A stretch of 64,000 nt of DNA from Kudoa neothunni (lineage: Eukaryota > Cnidaria): assembly GCA_964304625.1 (NCBI GenBank), contig OZ199839.1:1178001-1242000 (forward strand), read 5' to 3'. Shown here piece by piece: positions 40,974 to 52,532 of the stretch. A program made the translations under genes and the position numbers. Below the pieces are notes generated by a model, which was not told the DNA's origin, made no database searches, and saw only the letters and a list, made by a program, of their open reading frames with translations. The stretch's first letter is position 1, and every line of letters begins with the position of its first letter.

Positions 40974-41976
40974 CAAACCGTGGCCCTCAACGAGCTTTTT
41001 TGTGAACCGCGATGAACTATAATTAACTTCAGATTAATGGTGTACTTTTAAATGGAATGAAAAAAAGAATTAGATTACTTGACTTCAAATGGTTTATGTA
41101 AGTTATTGAATATATCGAGAACACCTAATGAATGTACTAAAACAATTTATTTGAGTTCTTTACTATATGCGAACCATTAAGATCGAAACATCAAAAAAAC
41201 TCTCTGAATAGGCAAAAAGATTTATTTCTATTAGCCACTTCATCACTTGATATAGAAAAGGCATATTTTAATCGAAATACATGTAATAAATTTAATTATT
41301 CCGTCTTGAGTGTTAATGGAAGAGGAGAAAATCAAACAGGTACTGGGCGGATTTATGATTTAAAAATTCGTTGATGACGCTTACTCGAAGTTTAATTTAA
41401 TTTAAGTTAAAATAAAATTAATAGTTAAAGCATGTTTTATAAACGATGAGAAATAATAAGGTATTTATATTATGCTAATAAATCAAAGTTTTCGGGAAGT
41501 TTCTGTGAGAAAAATAAATAAACTTTGGCACAAGGGATAAATATCCGTTATAGTTGATGATGAGCACATATAAATGAGCAATTTAAACTGTATTTCACGT
41601 ACGCGCACACAATCATTTTCCTCCACCAAGATGTATCTCATATTTAGCTTAGCTTATTTTTATTTTATTTCCAAGGTAAAACGACTGAAATTCAGAAAAA
41701 AAGTTTATGATGAGAATAGAAAACTTAATGACGCCTGGGTAGAAAAATATTGTTTTATTCAACAGGGGACGAATATTATTTGTTTGCTATGTCATTAGTT
41801 ATTCGATTTAAAAATATTTAGTAAACTTATTATTCATTAATCGTTTTGAATATTGCGTTTCAAAATCCACAAATGTATCTAAAATGTGAACTAGAACCTT
41901 AGTTTTTAACTTTCTAACCCTGGAAGTTTTCGAAGATTAATATTGGCCTGAGGCTCCAAAAGTTTGTGCACCACTG
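40974..41976 (+). mobile_element. hAT element remnant with BED-finger coding region, 1.0 kb
   Basis: The left end 'caggggtgcacaaac' and the reverse complement of the right end 'cagtggtgcacaaac' are hAT-type inverted repeats. Flanking octamers 'gtttatat' (40966-40973) and 'gtctatgt' (41977-41984) match at six positions. The internal frame 41574-41798 has 'YDENRKLNDAWVEKYCFIQQ' then 'IICLLC', matching the N-terminal BED-finger region of hAT transposases and domesticated ZBED5/FAM200-type proteins. The catalytic region is missing, so this is an internally deleted, inactive copy. Confidence 0.82.
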
Positions 41977-41984
41977 GTCTATGT

Positions 41985-43274
41985 TGATCTATATTGATAT
42001 TGCATACGAGCATGTGTTTGAATCAGCGAGAATAAAAACGCATTTATGAATATGTAGCCGACATAAATATTTAACTAATAATTTGGATTATGCGTTCAAT
42101 TTCAAGATGTATTTAAAGTCTATTCATAATTTTTTTAATAATTGTATAAATTTTACCATAAAAAAAAGATGAGAAATTTTTTAGATAATTATAAAATTTT
42201 AAAATTGAGAAAATGTTTAACGTTCAATAATTTAAAATTAAAAAAAAGATTAAAAAGTATAATAAATTAAATTTTTGGATGCCTGCTTTGAGTGAGAATT
42301 ATATTATTTTTTCGTTATGGAGAAAATAGTATTCGCATTCACGAAGAGCAAAATAATTAATGGCTAATTATATTAATATCAAGTACTTCTGAACGATTTT
42401 TAAGTATAAATGAGTCGTTATTTTACCAATACCCAAACATAAATAAGAAGAATTTCTATTTAAATTTGTATCCCATTTAAGTCTCAGGGGACATTTAGAA
42501 TAGGATCATTTAAATCGCAGTATATTTTTATAATCATCCATGAAAAGGGATATCTATTTTAAAATTGTGAGTCATTATAATTATTGGATTAAATTTCAGT
42601 TGTTTAATCTTCTATTTTTTTTTAAATAAACTGGTAATAGTTAGTTAAATATTGAGCCTTTAATGCATCTATTAAACTTAAATCGTTAATTGCATTTTTA
42701 TACATATTGTTTTTGATTTTAATAAGAATAAAATGTTTTTAATAACTTAATAGATGTCTAAATATAATTGACCCTGAGAATTGTAGGATTTGTGCAGGTA
42801 ATGTCTGATCAGCATTGTACAGTCTAAATTAAACAATAAAGGGAGGAAAAAATACATTTTCTGCAATGTGGTAAAATATCAAATTAAAAAAATATTTTAA
42901 TCTAAAAGAATTAATAATGATTGTAGTTTATTTCAATTTTTTGATTAAATTTTAAGTTATTTGTTTTTGAAATGTGTAACGTAATTTCATAATTTCATGT
43001 ATCATTTAGAGAAATTTAATTTTAGTTACATGACACTCGATTTTTTCTGATACTAAAATAATAACCGAATTCTGGCTCGTATAGAACATTAATTAATAAT
43101 TCAAATCATAATAGGCCTTATCTTCCGAATAAATTTAGCATATTGATTAATTAATGATTCACATTTGCAATGGGTTTCTTTTTGAATAATTTTTATTGGG
43201 CACTTAATGTGTTATTTAAAAAGACTAATTTATATATTTCGTATGAATTGAAAATATTCAATTTATAATAATTA
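41985..43274. other. Intergenic, no gene seen
   Basis: AT-rich spacer upstream of the glutathione-synthetase-like gene; no exon supported. Confidence 0.5.
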
Positions 43275-45066
43275 ATGTTTGAACGAAATGCGATACATAC
43301 AAATTCGCTTGATCGGAAAGTAATGAAAAAGTCAAAGAAAGAAACAAAAAAAGATGACTTTATGTCACAAAATAAGGACTTGCTTGGTAAACTGAGCAAA
43401 GAAAAAATACACATAATTGATGACATGATGGAAGAAAACAAGTTCTCCCTTGGACTGATTGTCAGGTCCTCCACCGTACCTAGGTATTTTCATGGAATTA
43501 CAGCCACTTTGTTTCCTCTCATGATACAAGAAAATGTTTTCAAATATGCGCTAGCTCTCCAAAATGAAATATGCAACATATTTGATAAGCTTTCCATCAA
43601 CACCGCGTACATTATCGATAATACACGCCAAACCAATCTGAAAGAGAATTTTGTCAACAAAATGCTATACATGTACGCTAAAAGCTCAGATAAAACTCAA
43701 AATCGATGCCTTCGAGCCAACGTCATCCGAACCACATTCACTATAGAAGCTTCCACAAAAGCTCACACACCTGTTGAAAAAATGCTAAAATTTCATAGTC
43801 TCGAAACATGCTCGTTCAACTCAATCAGTTTTTCTTCCCCCATGGTTTCCATACATAACAAAATAATTGACTATCTCAATTACGGTAAAAAAGACGAAAA
43901 TATTCTGTATCAAGGTAGTTTGGTGAGTGGAAATATCGGATTGCTGCCTGGTATTTATTATTGATATTTTTATAATAATCTATTATGTATAAAAATATTT
44001 ATTTTGAACTAGGTATTGGACAATTTATTGCCATAATATGGAACGAATATCGAAAAAGAAATGTCGCCAATCATACGGCTGATATGCCACTATATATCCT
44101 CGTAGTGATTAACAAAAGTAGTATCTATACCACCGACCACACTAAACTATGTGACTGCATCAGTGAAAGCATCAATACTGCTCTTGAAGCTGAAAACAAC
44201 TTTTTCAAACAAGTTTGTTTAATGTTTGTTACCCAACTGTGATAGAGTTTTCTTATAGGAACGACCTAGAGTTTTTCTTGTGTCGCTGATGGATATCAAG
44301 GCTGCTCTCAGTGTCGATGAAAACAATGGAAACCTATATTATAGCGACCAAAAAAAAGATATTGCCAAAGGAGAGGTTTCTGTGGTTTATTTCAAGTATT
44401 AACTTATTAATTGTCGTAAAATTTAGTGTATGAATCGTTTTTAGTACTGGAGATAAATCTCGACATTACAAACTCGATGCTATTTGGGAATTACGTTCCA
44501 CTATTGAATTTTCAAATGCTATAAAAATACCTTCTCTTGGAATGCAACTACTTAAGTATATTGATATTTCAAAGCAAATCTATAAATCAGACGCTACCTC
44601 AAACACTGGATTCTTTAAAACATTTAAAGAAAAACTTTCGAATCTTTTCTATAAGTCAACCTATTTTGACGAGAATCCTGGATTTTTTGAAAAATTACTT
44701 AACCATGCGAAAAAAGATTCCAGCAAGTTTATCATTAGAGATGCCAACGGAGACTTGATTGAAGGTGAAAAACTTGCGCAACTGATTGATAACTACGAAA
44801 ATGAAGCGGACACCAAAATTCTCCAAGGCGTTTCTATCCAAAAGTTCCCCACTCCAATGAGCCAATTCAATTATGTTAAACAACCAACTGATAGTGATCC
44901 TGCTCTTGTTGAATGCACCCCTCTTCTAAGCATTTGGGGTCTCTATATTCATGACTCTAAAAAAGAAATCTATAATAGAGTTGCCGGCTACAGTTGCTTC
45001 TGCAAGTTGTTGCAATCAGAAAAACAAGAAGACAGTTTAATCCACTCCTCTGCCATTCTCTATTAA
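43275..45066 (+). CDS. Glutathione-synthetase-fold protein, probable pseudoenzyme
   Basis: Four exons (43275-43950, 44013-44212, 44259-44395, 44445-45066) join in phase to 544 residues; the human enzyme has 474. Collinear eukaryotic glutathione-synthetase landmarks are 'ITATLFPLMIQENVFKYALA' (family APFTLFPS..), 'ANVIRTTFTI' with the conserved Arg, 'FNSIS' (family EINTIS), 'GIGQFIAIIWNEY', 'VSVVYF', 'SKFIIRDANGDLIEG' and 'ECTPLLSIWGLYI'. Key catalytic parts are lost. The first magnesium-binding Glu is Ser. The glycine-rich loop (family KPQREGGGNN) is replaced by 'IRDANGDL'. The Ala/Gly-rich lid near the C-terminus is replaced by a polar stretch. ATP-grasp ligation of gamma-glutamylcysteine with glycine therefore looks impossible, although the gene has no stops and spliceable introns. 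A Lys-rich N-terminal extension (MKKSKKETKKDD) precedes the fold. Remnants of its 3' end recur at 52405 and 60479. Confidence 0.75.
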
Positions 45067-45488
45067 TTTGTTAATACGGCATATTACTTAAATGTCGAAT
45101 TTTAATAATTCAATCGTTCTTTTTTCATGTTTTCAATGATAGTGTAATCTTTAATTGAAATCTACGATTAAAATTTCGTTTGAATTAATCCAAACATTAT
45201 TTACCATTTTTTATTTATTCATTGCTTCCAAAATAAAGGATACTTTAATAAATATACTACGTTTAATTAACACAAATATAAACAGGAAAGTTTCATGTCT
45301 ATCTCGAAAGGAGTAAATGCATATTTTAATTTTATATTTCCTGTACAAATATCAATTGTTATAAAATTATTAGTATGTAGAATAAATAATACAACGCTTT
45401 GTCAAATCATAATAAAATAAAAATAATTTGAAAATTTCAATATAAATATATTTTGTTATTATCTAAACTACTTAAGATTGTTCATTAA
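45067..45488. repeat. Convergent spacer shared with the other Kunitz units
   Basis: The spacer between the two convergent genes holds no exon. From about 45200 it resembles 48050-48369 and 56110-56422, for example in the shared 'caattgttataaaatt' and 'aataaataatacaacgc' blocks, so it belongs to the duplicated unit. Confidence 0.7.
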
Positions 45489-47009
45489 CTAATTGCTAAA
45501 TATGAGCTTCACTATCTTTGCGGCTAATTCCAGAAAAGAAGGATTCGCGGCTTCTGATTGCCCATCTCTAACTTTAGCCTCTTCTCCTGTAGTTGGAACT
45601 AATTGATCTACTTTTCTACTTTGAGCAGTATGAGTTGCTTCTCCAGGCACAATTTTTAAAGGTGTTTCGCAAATAGCTTTACATGCTACGTCAGATTTGA
45701 AGTTATTCAAGTTCATCTTTTTTCCATTGAAATTAAAGGGTTGGCAACTTGTAGCGTTATCTCCGGTTGCTACGTAGTAATGTCGAGGTAATGCGTATTT
45801 ATCATCTCCAGTTGTCTCACCAACTTTATTTTGTTTGCAAATTTCGACAGCTTCGAGTTCACCAAGATGGGCGGCTAATTAATAATTAAGGAAAACAAAA
45901 TTTAATAATAATATTATTGTGAATTACTTGCAGGGCAAAAACTTGCACAGAGCTCTGCTGAACTAAAAATATTATATGAACCATCATCAATTTTGAAGGT
46001 TTCAGGAGTTTGGGAAAAAAATGGAAGACAGGCTTTTTTTTCATTGTGGAAATAAAAATATTCTTTTATAGTACCATCTTCAGTTGTAATTTTTTTAGTA
46101 GGCTGAACTTGATATGGACCAGTTGCAATACAGGCAGCGACCAGCTCAGCTATTTTTTTATTAGAAAATATTTTTCACACAATTGAATACTTATGCACGT
46201 TTCTACGCATTTAGGTAACTCATCAAAATATCCCCTTTGTGCAGTTTTTCCAACAGCGGCATAAACACATCTTTTTTTATCTTTGTGTAGAACGACTCCC
46301 ATTTTAGGCCTTTCGTCATCTACTTCTGCTGCGAAGCCGCAGTCAAATTTATTAGGAGTCGGTGTTAATGGGCTATTTTTATCAGTACTAGGGATACCAC
46401 CATTTTTCTTATCTAATTTAAATTTTCCCATAAAAATGAGTTTAAAATTTAAAAAATTAGCGTTACTTTGACAAGCATTTTTACATTCAATTTCGGAATC
46501 GAAATTATTTGCATTTCCACCACATCCACTGTATTTGAATTTGTGGCAGGAGTATGCGACTTTGCCATCAACATCCGCCTTTGAGTAATACCACCTTGTT
46601 TGTCTTTTCTCCTCTGGTACTTCACAGGTGCCTACTGATTTAGTTTCCCCACACGCCTTTGATTTCTCCTCAGGTGTAAATGTAACTATTTCAAATGTTA
46701 TTAAAATATGGGATTATTGCAATATACGGTGGTATTGACAAACCGCTTTTGACACAAAGTTATTAAAGTTTCCAAGGGAACCTTTATATTTGAATGACTT
46801 GCATGTAGCAGTAGCTTTGTCGACATACCATCTATCAACTACAGCTTTTTTTTGTTCATCTGCGCTCATCCAAGAAGGAGGTTCCCCCTCATCTAACCTG
46901 TAATCGGTTAAAGCCTTTTCTAAAATAACATTATAACCAAAATAGATTAAATTAATATACCAGCTGATACGATTTCTAAAAATAATAATAAAAATGGAAA
47001 AGTCAACAT
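45489..47009 (-). CDS. Secreted five-module Kunitz protein, copy 2
   Basis: Six minus-strand exons (47009-46961, 46919-46728, 46685-46467, 46412-46191, 46149-45928, 45874-45489), all phase 1, total 1290 bases and read without interruption to 429 residues. Exon 1 is a signal peptide (MLTFPFLLLLFLEIVSA). Module 2 is a full six-cysteine Kunitz domain ('TRWYYSKADVDG', 'FKYSGCGGNANNF') with Glu in the P1 position, unusual for a trypsin-type inhibitor. Modules 1 and 3-5 lack the loop-bracing cysteine pair. After module 5 there is a tail of about 60 residues rich in Thr, Glu and Lys that copy 1 lacks. It lies tail-to-tail with the glutathione-synthetase-like gene. Confidence 0.88.
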
Positions 47010-47618
47010 TCACTTCTTTAATATAGTAGACTATTAGGTACCGTATTTGAGCGAGATGTAAATTACATTTATTATACGGATGAATCAAACATCAATTGAT
47101 TCATTACTTAATGTAGGATTATCTAAAATTAAATAAATACAAAAAAATATTTGAATGACTGTCATAAATAATACTAATTATACATTATATAACCCATAAA
47201 ACACAGCATAAATGTTCCGATTTAATTTTTATTTTAAATTTGATATCTATAAGATCATAGATAATGTCCGAAGGTTTATAATTAGTTTATTTAGAACAAA
47301 GAATTTTTTTACAATATAATAATTAAATGAAAAAGTATTTTATTTCTTGGTATTATTATGATCCCTATATTTTATCTATAATTAATGATACATGGCACTC
47401 ACTAATGTGCGAATGGTTTAAACTTTATTAATTTTTTGAATTAAAATTATAAAATTAATAGATGTTTTCGATCAAGAGTTACAATTTACAAATTCCTGAC
47501 TTAAACTTAACAATATTTTTTAAACAATGTTTCACCAATCTAATTTATATATATTCTATTAGCCCTTTTGATCCCAGTATATACTTAAATATACATAAAC
47601 AGAATTTAAATTCTCAGG
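47010..47618. other. Upstream spacer of Kunitz copy 2
   Basis: No exon. It is moderately similar to 49990-50560 and 58030-58600, the upstream regions of copies 3 and 4, so shared promoter sequence is likely. A frame at 47462-47695 is not protein-like. Confidence 0.5.
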
Positions 47619-48369
47619 ATAATCTCCAAGCATGTTGGTTTCTTCCGGTAGAAAATAAAATTAAAACTTTATCATACTCTTATTTCTTTTATTAATTTAA
47701 AAATTAATTTTTAACCATCAATTTTTAGTTAAAATTAAATAAATAATAAATATAAAAGATTCAAAGACCTTTAAACACTAAATATTATTGGTTCGGTTTT
47801 GAAAAGGTAGTCCATTATTGTATATCCCTAAGGAAAAATTTTTCTGTTAGTTTAGTTTAAAGGTTGTTTGATATCAAAATATTAAATGGAAAATTTTAGA
47901 GAAAATAAAAAGTAAGAATATAAATTTCGATAAATAAAATAATTGGGGGATTCCTAAAATACCCCATCCGACCCGTTAGGTTTAAAATAGTTCAATCCTT
48001 TTTTCATATTTTATAAGCTTGTGTAATTTTTAGTTAAAATCCCCCATTAAAGCTTTAAATTAATCTAAATTTTATTCACTATTTATCACTCTATATTTTT
48101 TTAATGTTTAATAATAAAACGAAATTTTAATAAATAAACGACGTTACACCAACACAAGTATAAATATTAGAATGTTATGTCGAACCTTAAATTTAGTAGT
48201 AACTGTGTATTTAATTTTATTTGACCTCTCCAAATATCAATTGTTATAAAATTCTTGGTATGGAGAATAAATAATACAACGCCTTGTCAAATCATACTAA
48301 AATAAAAATATTTTGAAAATTTCACTATAAATATATTTTGTTATTTTATTAATTATTTAAGATTTTTCA

Positions 48370-49902
48370 TTAACTCGGACCTAGTATGAAATACACTACA
48401 GTATCTAATAATTTCAGAAAAGGATCCGAAGATTGTGAATCTTTTGCAACTTTGGTCGTTCGTTCTTGAGATGGTGGTGATTGACTCCCACTGCCGGCCT
48501 GAGCAGTAGTTGAGACTTCATTCGTAATTTTAGTTGTTAAAGGGTCTTTACAAATAGCATTGCAGGCGTCGTCAGTTTTGAAGTTATTCAAATTCATCAC
48601 TTTACCGTTGAAATTAAATTTTCTGGCAAGTTCCAGCGTTAGTGCCGGTTGCTACGTAATAATGTCGAGGTAATGCGTATTTATCATCTCCAGTTGTCTC
48701 ACCAACTTTATCCTGTTTACAAGCTTCGACAGCTTCGAGTTCACCAAGATGGGCAGCTAATTAATATTTAAAGAAAACAATATTTAATAATATTATTATT
48801 TTGAATTACTCGCAGGACAAAAACTTGCACAGAGCTCTGCTGAACTAAAAATATTATATGAACCATCATCAATTTTGAAGGAGGTTTCAGGAGTTTGGGA
48901 AAAAAATGGAAGACAGGCTTTTTTTTTATTGTGGAAATAAAAGTATTCTTTTATATTTTCCCCATCTTCAGTTATAATTTTTTCAGTAGGCTGAACTTGA
49001 TATGGACCAGTTGCATTACAGGCAGCGACCAGCTCAGCTATTTTTTGATTAGAAAATATTTTTCACACAATTGAATACTTATGCACGTTTCTACGCATTT
49101 AGGTAACTCCTCAAAATATCCCCTTGTTGCAGTTTCACCAACAGCGGCATAAACACATCTTTTTTTATCTTTATGTAAAACAACACCCATTTTCGGCGTC
49201 GCGGTGTCCACTTCAGCTGCGAAGCCACAGTCAAATTTATTAGGAGTCGGTGTTAATGGGCTATTTTTATCAGCACTAGGGATACTACCATTTTTCTTAT
49301 CTAATTTAAATTTTCCCATAAAAATGAGTTTAAAATTTAAAAAAATGGCGTTACTTTGACAAGCATTTTTACATTCAATTTCGGACTCAAAATTATTTGC
49401 ATTTCCACCGCATCCACTGTATTTGAACATGTGGCATGAGTGAGCGCCTTTGCCATCAACATCCACCTTTGAGTAATACCCACCTTGTTTGTCTTTTATC
49501 CGTTGGTACGTCACAAAGTCCATCTGATTTTAGATTCGCCACACGCGTTGGACTTCTCCTCAGGTGTAAATGTAACTATTTCAAATGTTATTAAAATATG
49601 GGATTATTGCAATATACGGTGGTATTGACAAACCGCTTTTGACACAAAGTTATTAAAGTTTCCAAGAGAACCTTTATATTTGAATGACTTGCATGTAGCA
49701 GTAGCTTTGTCGACATACCATCTATCAACTACAGCTTTTTTTTGTTCATCTGCGCTCATCCAAGAAGGAGGTTCCCCCTCATCTAACCTGTAATCGGTTA
49801 AAGCCTTTTCTAAAATAACATTATAACAAAAATAGATTAACTTGATATACCAGTTGATACAATTTCTAATAATAATAATAATAGAAATGGAAAAGTCAAC
49901 AT
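48370..49902 (-). pseudogene. Kunitz gene copy 3, probably broken
   Basis: All six exons of the family can be aligned (49902-49851, 49809-49618, 49575-49355, 49300-49079, 49037-48810, 48756-48370), with the signal peptide (MLTFPFLLLLL-) and splice sites kept. Exon lengths differ from copies 2 and 4 in a way that breaks frame, about three breaks in modules 2 and 5. Modules 1, 3 and 4 still read cleanly. Either this is a recent pseudogene or the assembly has errors in short homopolymer runs. Similarity to copy 2 is highest in modules 1 and 3. Confidence 0.8.
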
Positions 49903-51926
49903 TCACTTCTTTATTAAAGTAGACTATTAGGTACCGTATTTGAGCGAGATGTAAATTACATTTATTATACGGATGAATCAAACATCAATTGATTCATTAT
50001 TTAATGCAGGATAACTTAAAATTTAATAAATATTAAATATTTTGCATTAGTTGTACTAATTTTCATTATAACATATATTAACCACACAACCTAAATATGA
50101 CAAATTTAATTTCAAATTTTGATATTTATAAAATCATATACAATGACCGAAGATTTGTAATCTAGTTAATTTAGAACGAAGAACATTTATCTATTGTTAA
50201 AATTAATTAAAAATGTTTATCTTCAGAGATTATTACGATCAATTCATTTTACATAGGATTAACGGCACTCAATAATGAGAAAATGATTTAGATTCAACTA
50301 ATTTTTTTAATTTAAATAGGAAATTTAATAATTATGCAAGATCAAACTTTCTAATTTATAGCTAAGAAAATTAAGAATAATATTTTTTTAAAATATGTTT
50401 TAAATTTTATTTTATATATATTTTATTAGCCCTTTTGGTCCAGCGTATACTTAATTATACACGATCAAAAGTTGAATTCCCTAGACGCTCTCGCTTGACT
50501 ATTCCATCTACAATAATTTCTGAACATTTTATTTAATTTATTTTTTCAAAAAAGATATTACGTTATTACAGTAAACTTAAATAGGAAGATATTAATAAAA
50601 TTATTAAAATTGCATTGTTTTGAAAATAGGATAATTATTCAAGCGTTGGTTCAAAATTATAATAACACGCAGCTATGTAAAAAATATTTTTTCATAATAA
50701 AACTAACAAAAATATTTGTATGAATTATCAAAACAAAACATAAACTTTCAAAGAGATTCACATGTAAATATATCTGTATATTTAAATATAAATTAGGCCC
50801 ATATGTAACGGAGTTGACCACCCCATAACGGATCACGACGTTAGATCAAAAAGCTACAACCTAGTTCTATATCTGAATACGTTGTTGTTTATCAAGTTCT
50901 GAAATTGCTTATCCAGGTAAAATCTCAAAATAAGATAGTATTACTGTGTTATGTATATGTAACGATGGTCCAAAGTAAAAGTGAAATATTTCAACTGATA
51001 AATATTGTCATTTTAATGAAATAAAAGAAATTAAAATTCTTAATGGAAAAATTTCTTGCGATTTTTAAGCGATTCGTTGTTTAACATGATTGTCCGAGAC
51101 ACCAATACAAAATCTTTCCAATATGAATCTTTTCTTCAGAAACTACGTTGTAAAGATAAGAAAATACATAGATATCATTCTTAAACGGAAATGTTCCCAA
51201 TTCCTTCGATTTTTTACAATCTCCAGGATAATTTGAACTATTTTATTTCTACTTTTTCCAAAAGTTTAAGATTTGAACTTTTACTCTATATTAATATATA
51301 CATATTTAATTCAATTGCAAAGCCAAAATAAAAACCAATTAATCTTCAAGACACGATAACAGTTTCCCCGCAATAAGACACATTACATCATTTATTATCA
51401 TCATTTTTAAATATTAATCCAAAGAGAAAATATTTAATAATTAAACAAATGATCCCTTTTAAGGTGCACAGGACGCAATTTAAAATATGTTTAAACATCT
51501 ATTTAACTGAGGGTTTAAAATTTTTATAAGGCGCGGGATGTACGATTTTATTTGATTTACCGTTCATACTATAGAAGTCTTCACAAGAAATAAAGTAGGT
51601 ACGGATTCGGAGGACTGTCCTTAAATTATGTAAATATACGTCATATTTCCCAAAAATAATTGTTATTTTTTGATAACTGGTTCACAAATATATCCACGCA
51701 GATAGTTTGTTTAAACAATTCTTTTCTACCAACGCAATCAGATCAAATCCCCGAAGAGGAAAGGTTGTGGTGTTTTCGAATGTGTCGAATACCTAAAATA
51801 TAGAATTTTAACTTATTGGATTTTGGCTATGTGGTTAACATAATTATCTTCAACTCATTCGACGTTTGAAGCTGCTAGATCAATACAAAGCTTTTTGCAG
51901 ACCAAAAAGTTCTCAATATTCTATGC
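49903..51926. other. Duplicated non-coding DNA upstream of Kunitz copy 3
   Basis: No exon supported. 50040-50460 is almost identical to 58090-58490, whereas 50460-51900 aligns more loosely with 58490-59990. This suggests different conservation or gene conversion across the unit. Confidence 0.55.
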
Positions 51927-52156
51927 CAATATTTCCCAACCTAGGGATCATGGACCCCCAAAAGGTCCCTGAGAAGTTTTTAATCTTAGAGACATAGTCA
52001 TTCGTAATCCGCAGTTACTATAAATTACGACTGCAGAAAAAATTCCGGAACAATAATGCCATAAATATAAATTTACGTGGTTAATACTCTTAAAGATTCA
52101 TATTCGATTAGCTTAACTAGTCGGAAGTCAGTGAACAAAAAATGTTGGAAAACATT
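51927..52156. mobile_element. hAT MITE, 230 bp (unit A copy)
   Basis: The left end 'caatatttcccaacc' and reverse complement of the right end 'caatgttttccaaca' are related hAT ends. Flanking octamers are 'ttctatgc' and 'ttctgtac'. The paralogous element at 60000-60232 sits at the same place in unit B, so the insertion predates the duplication. Confidence 0.75.
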
Positions 52157-52404
52157 GTTCTGTACCCCTCTGCGGTAACCGAATACAACGAGAACAATGG
52201 TGGAGTAGATGTTTCGAATATATCAAACTGAACGTGTGAAAAATTTAGTATAGGAATATTTTATTGGGCTATAAATATTTCTATCTGGTAGTCGTAGTTA
52301 TTTTACAGAAAAAGTTGTAGAATGAGGAAGGTTGAAAGCAATAGCACTTTTTATCTACCAGGTTTTACATCCAAAACAGGATTTTATGGCTAGTAACAGT
52401 AAAT

Positions 52405-52501
52405 TTATAATAGAGTATCCGGCTATAGTTTTTATGCAAATTGTAATAATCAGAAAAACAAGACAACAATTTCATCTTTTCCTCGACAATTCTCTATTAA
52501 T
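52405..52501 (+). pseudogene. Decayed 3' fragment of the glutathione-synthetase-like gene (unit A)
   Basis: About 97 bases align with the last coding stretch of the intact gene (44970-45066), sharing 'ataatagagt', 'ccggcta', 'aatcagaaaaacaaga' and 'attctctattaat'. I estimate about 80% identity. The reading frame is not kept and upstream exons are not recognisable. Confidence 0.78.
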
Positions 52502-52532
52502 CAGCTAATAATCTATACTATTAAAAAATCTA

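Larger units (their letters stand above)
47619..52532. repeat. Segmental duplication, unit A (paralogous to 55681-60606)
   Basis: From 'aggataatctccaagcatg' onward this stretch is collinear with 55681-60606: the same Kunitz gene, near-identical upstream DNA (50040-50460 versus 58090-58490), the same hAT insertion and the same glutathione-synthetase-like fragment. It runs on into the repeat 52533-54018. Unit A keeps an uninterrupted TA where unit B carries a Tigger element. Confidence 0.88.
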
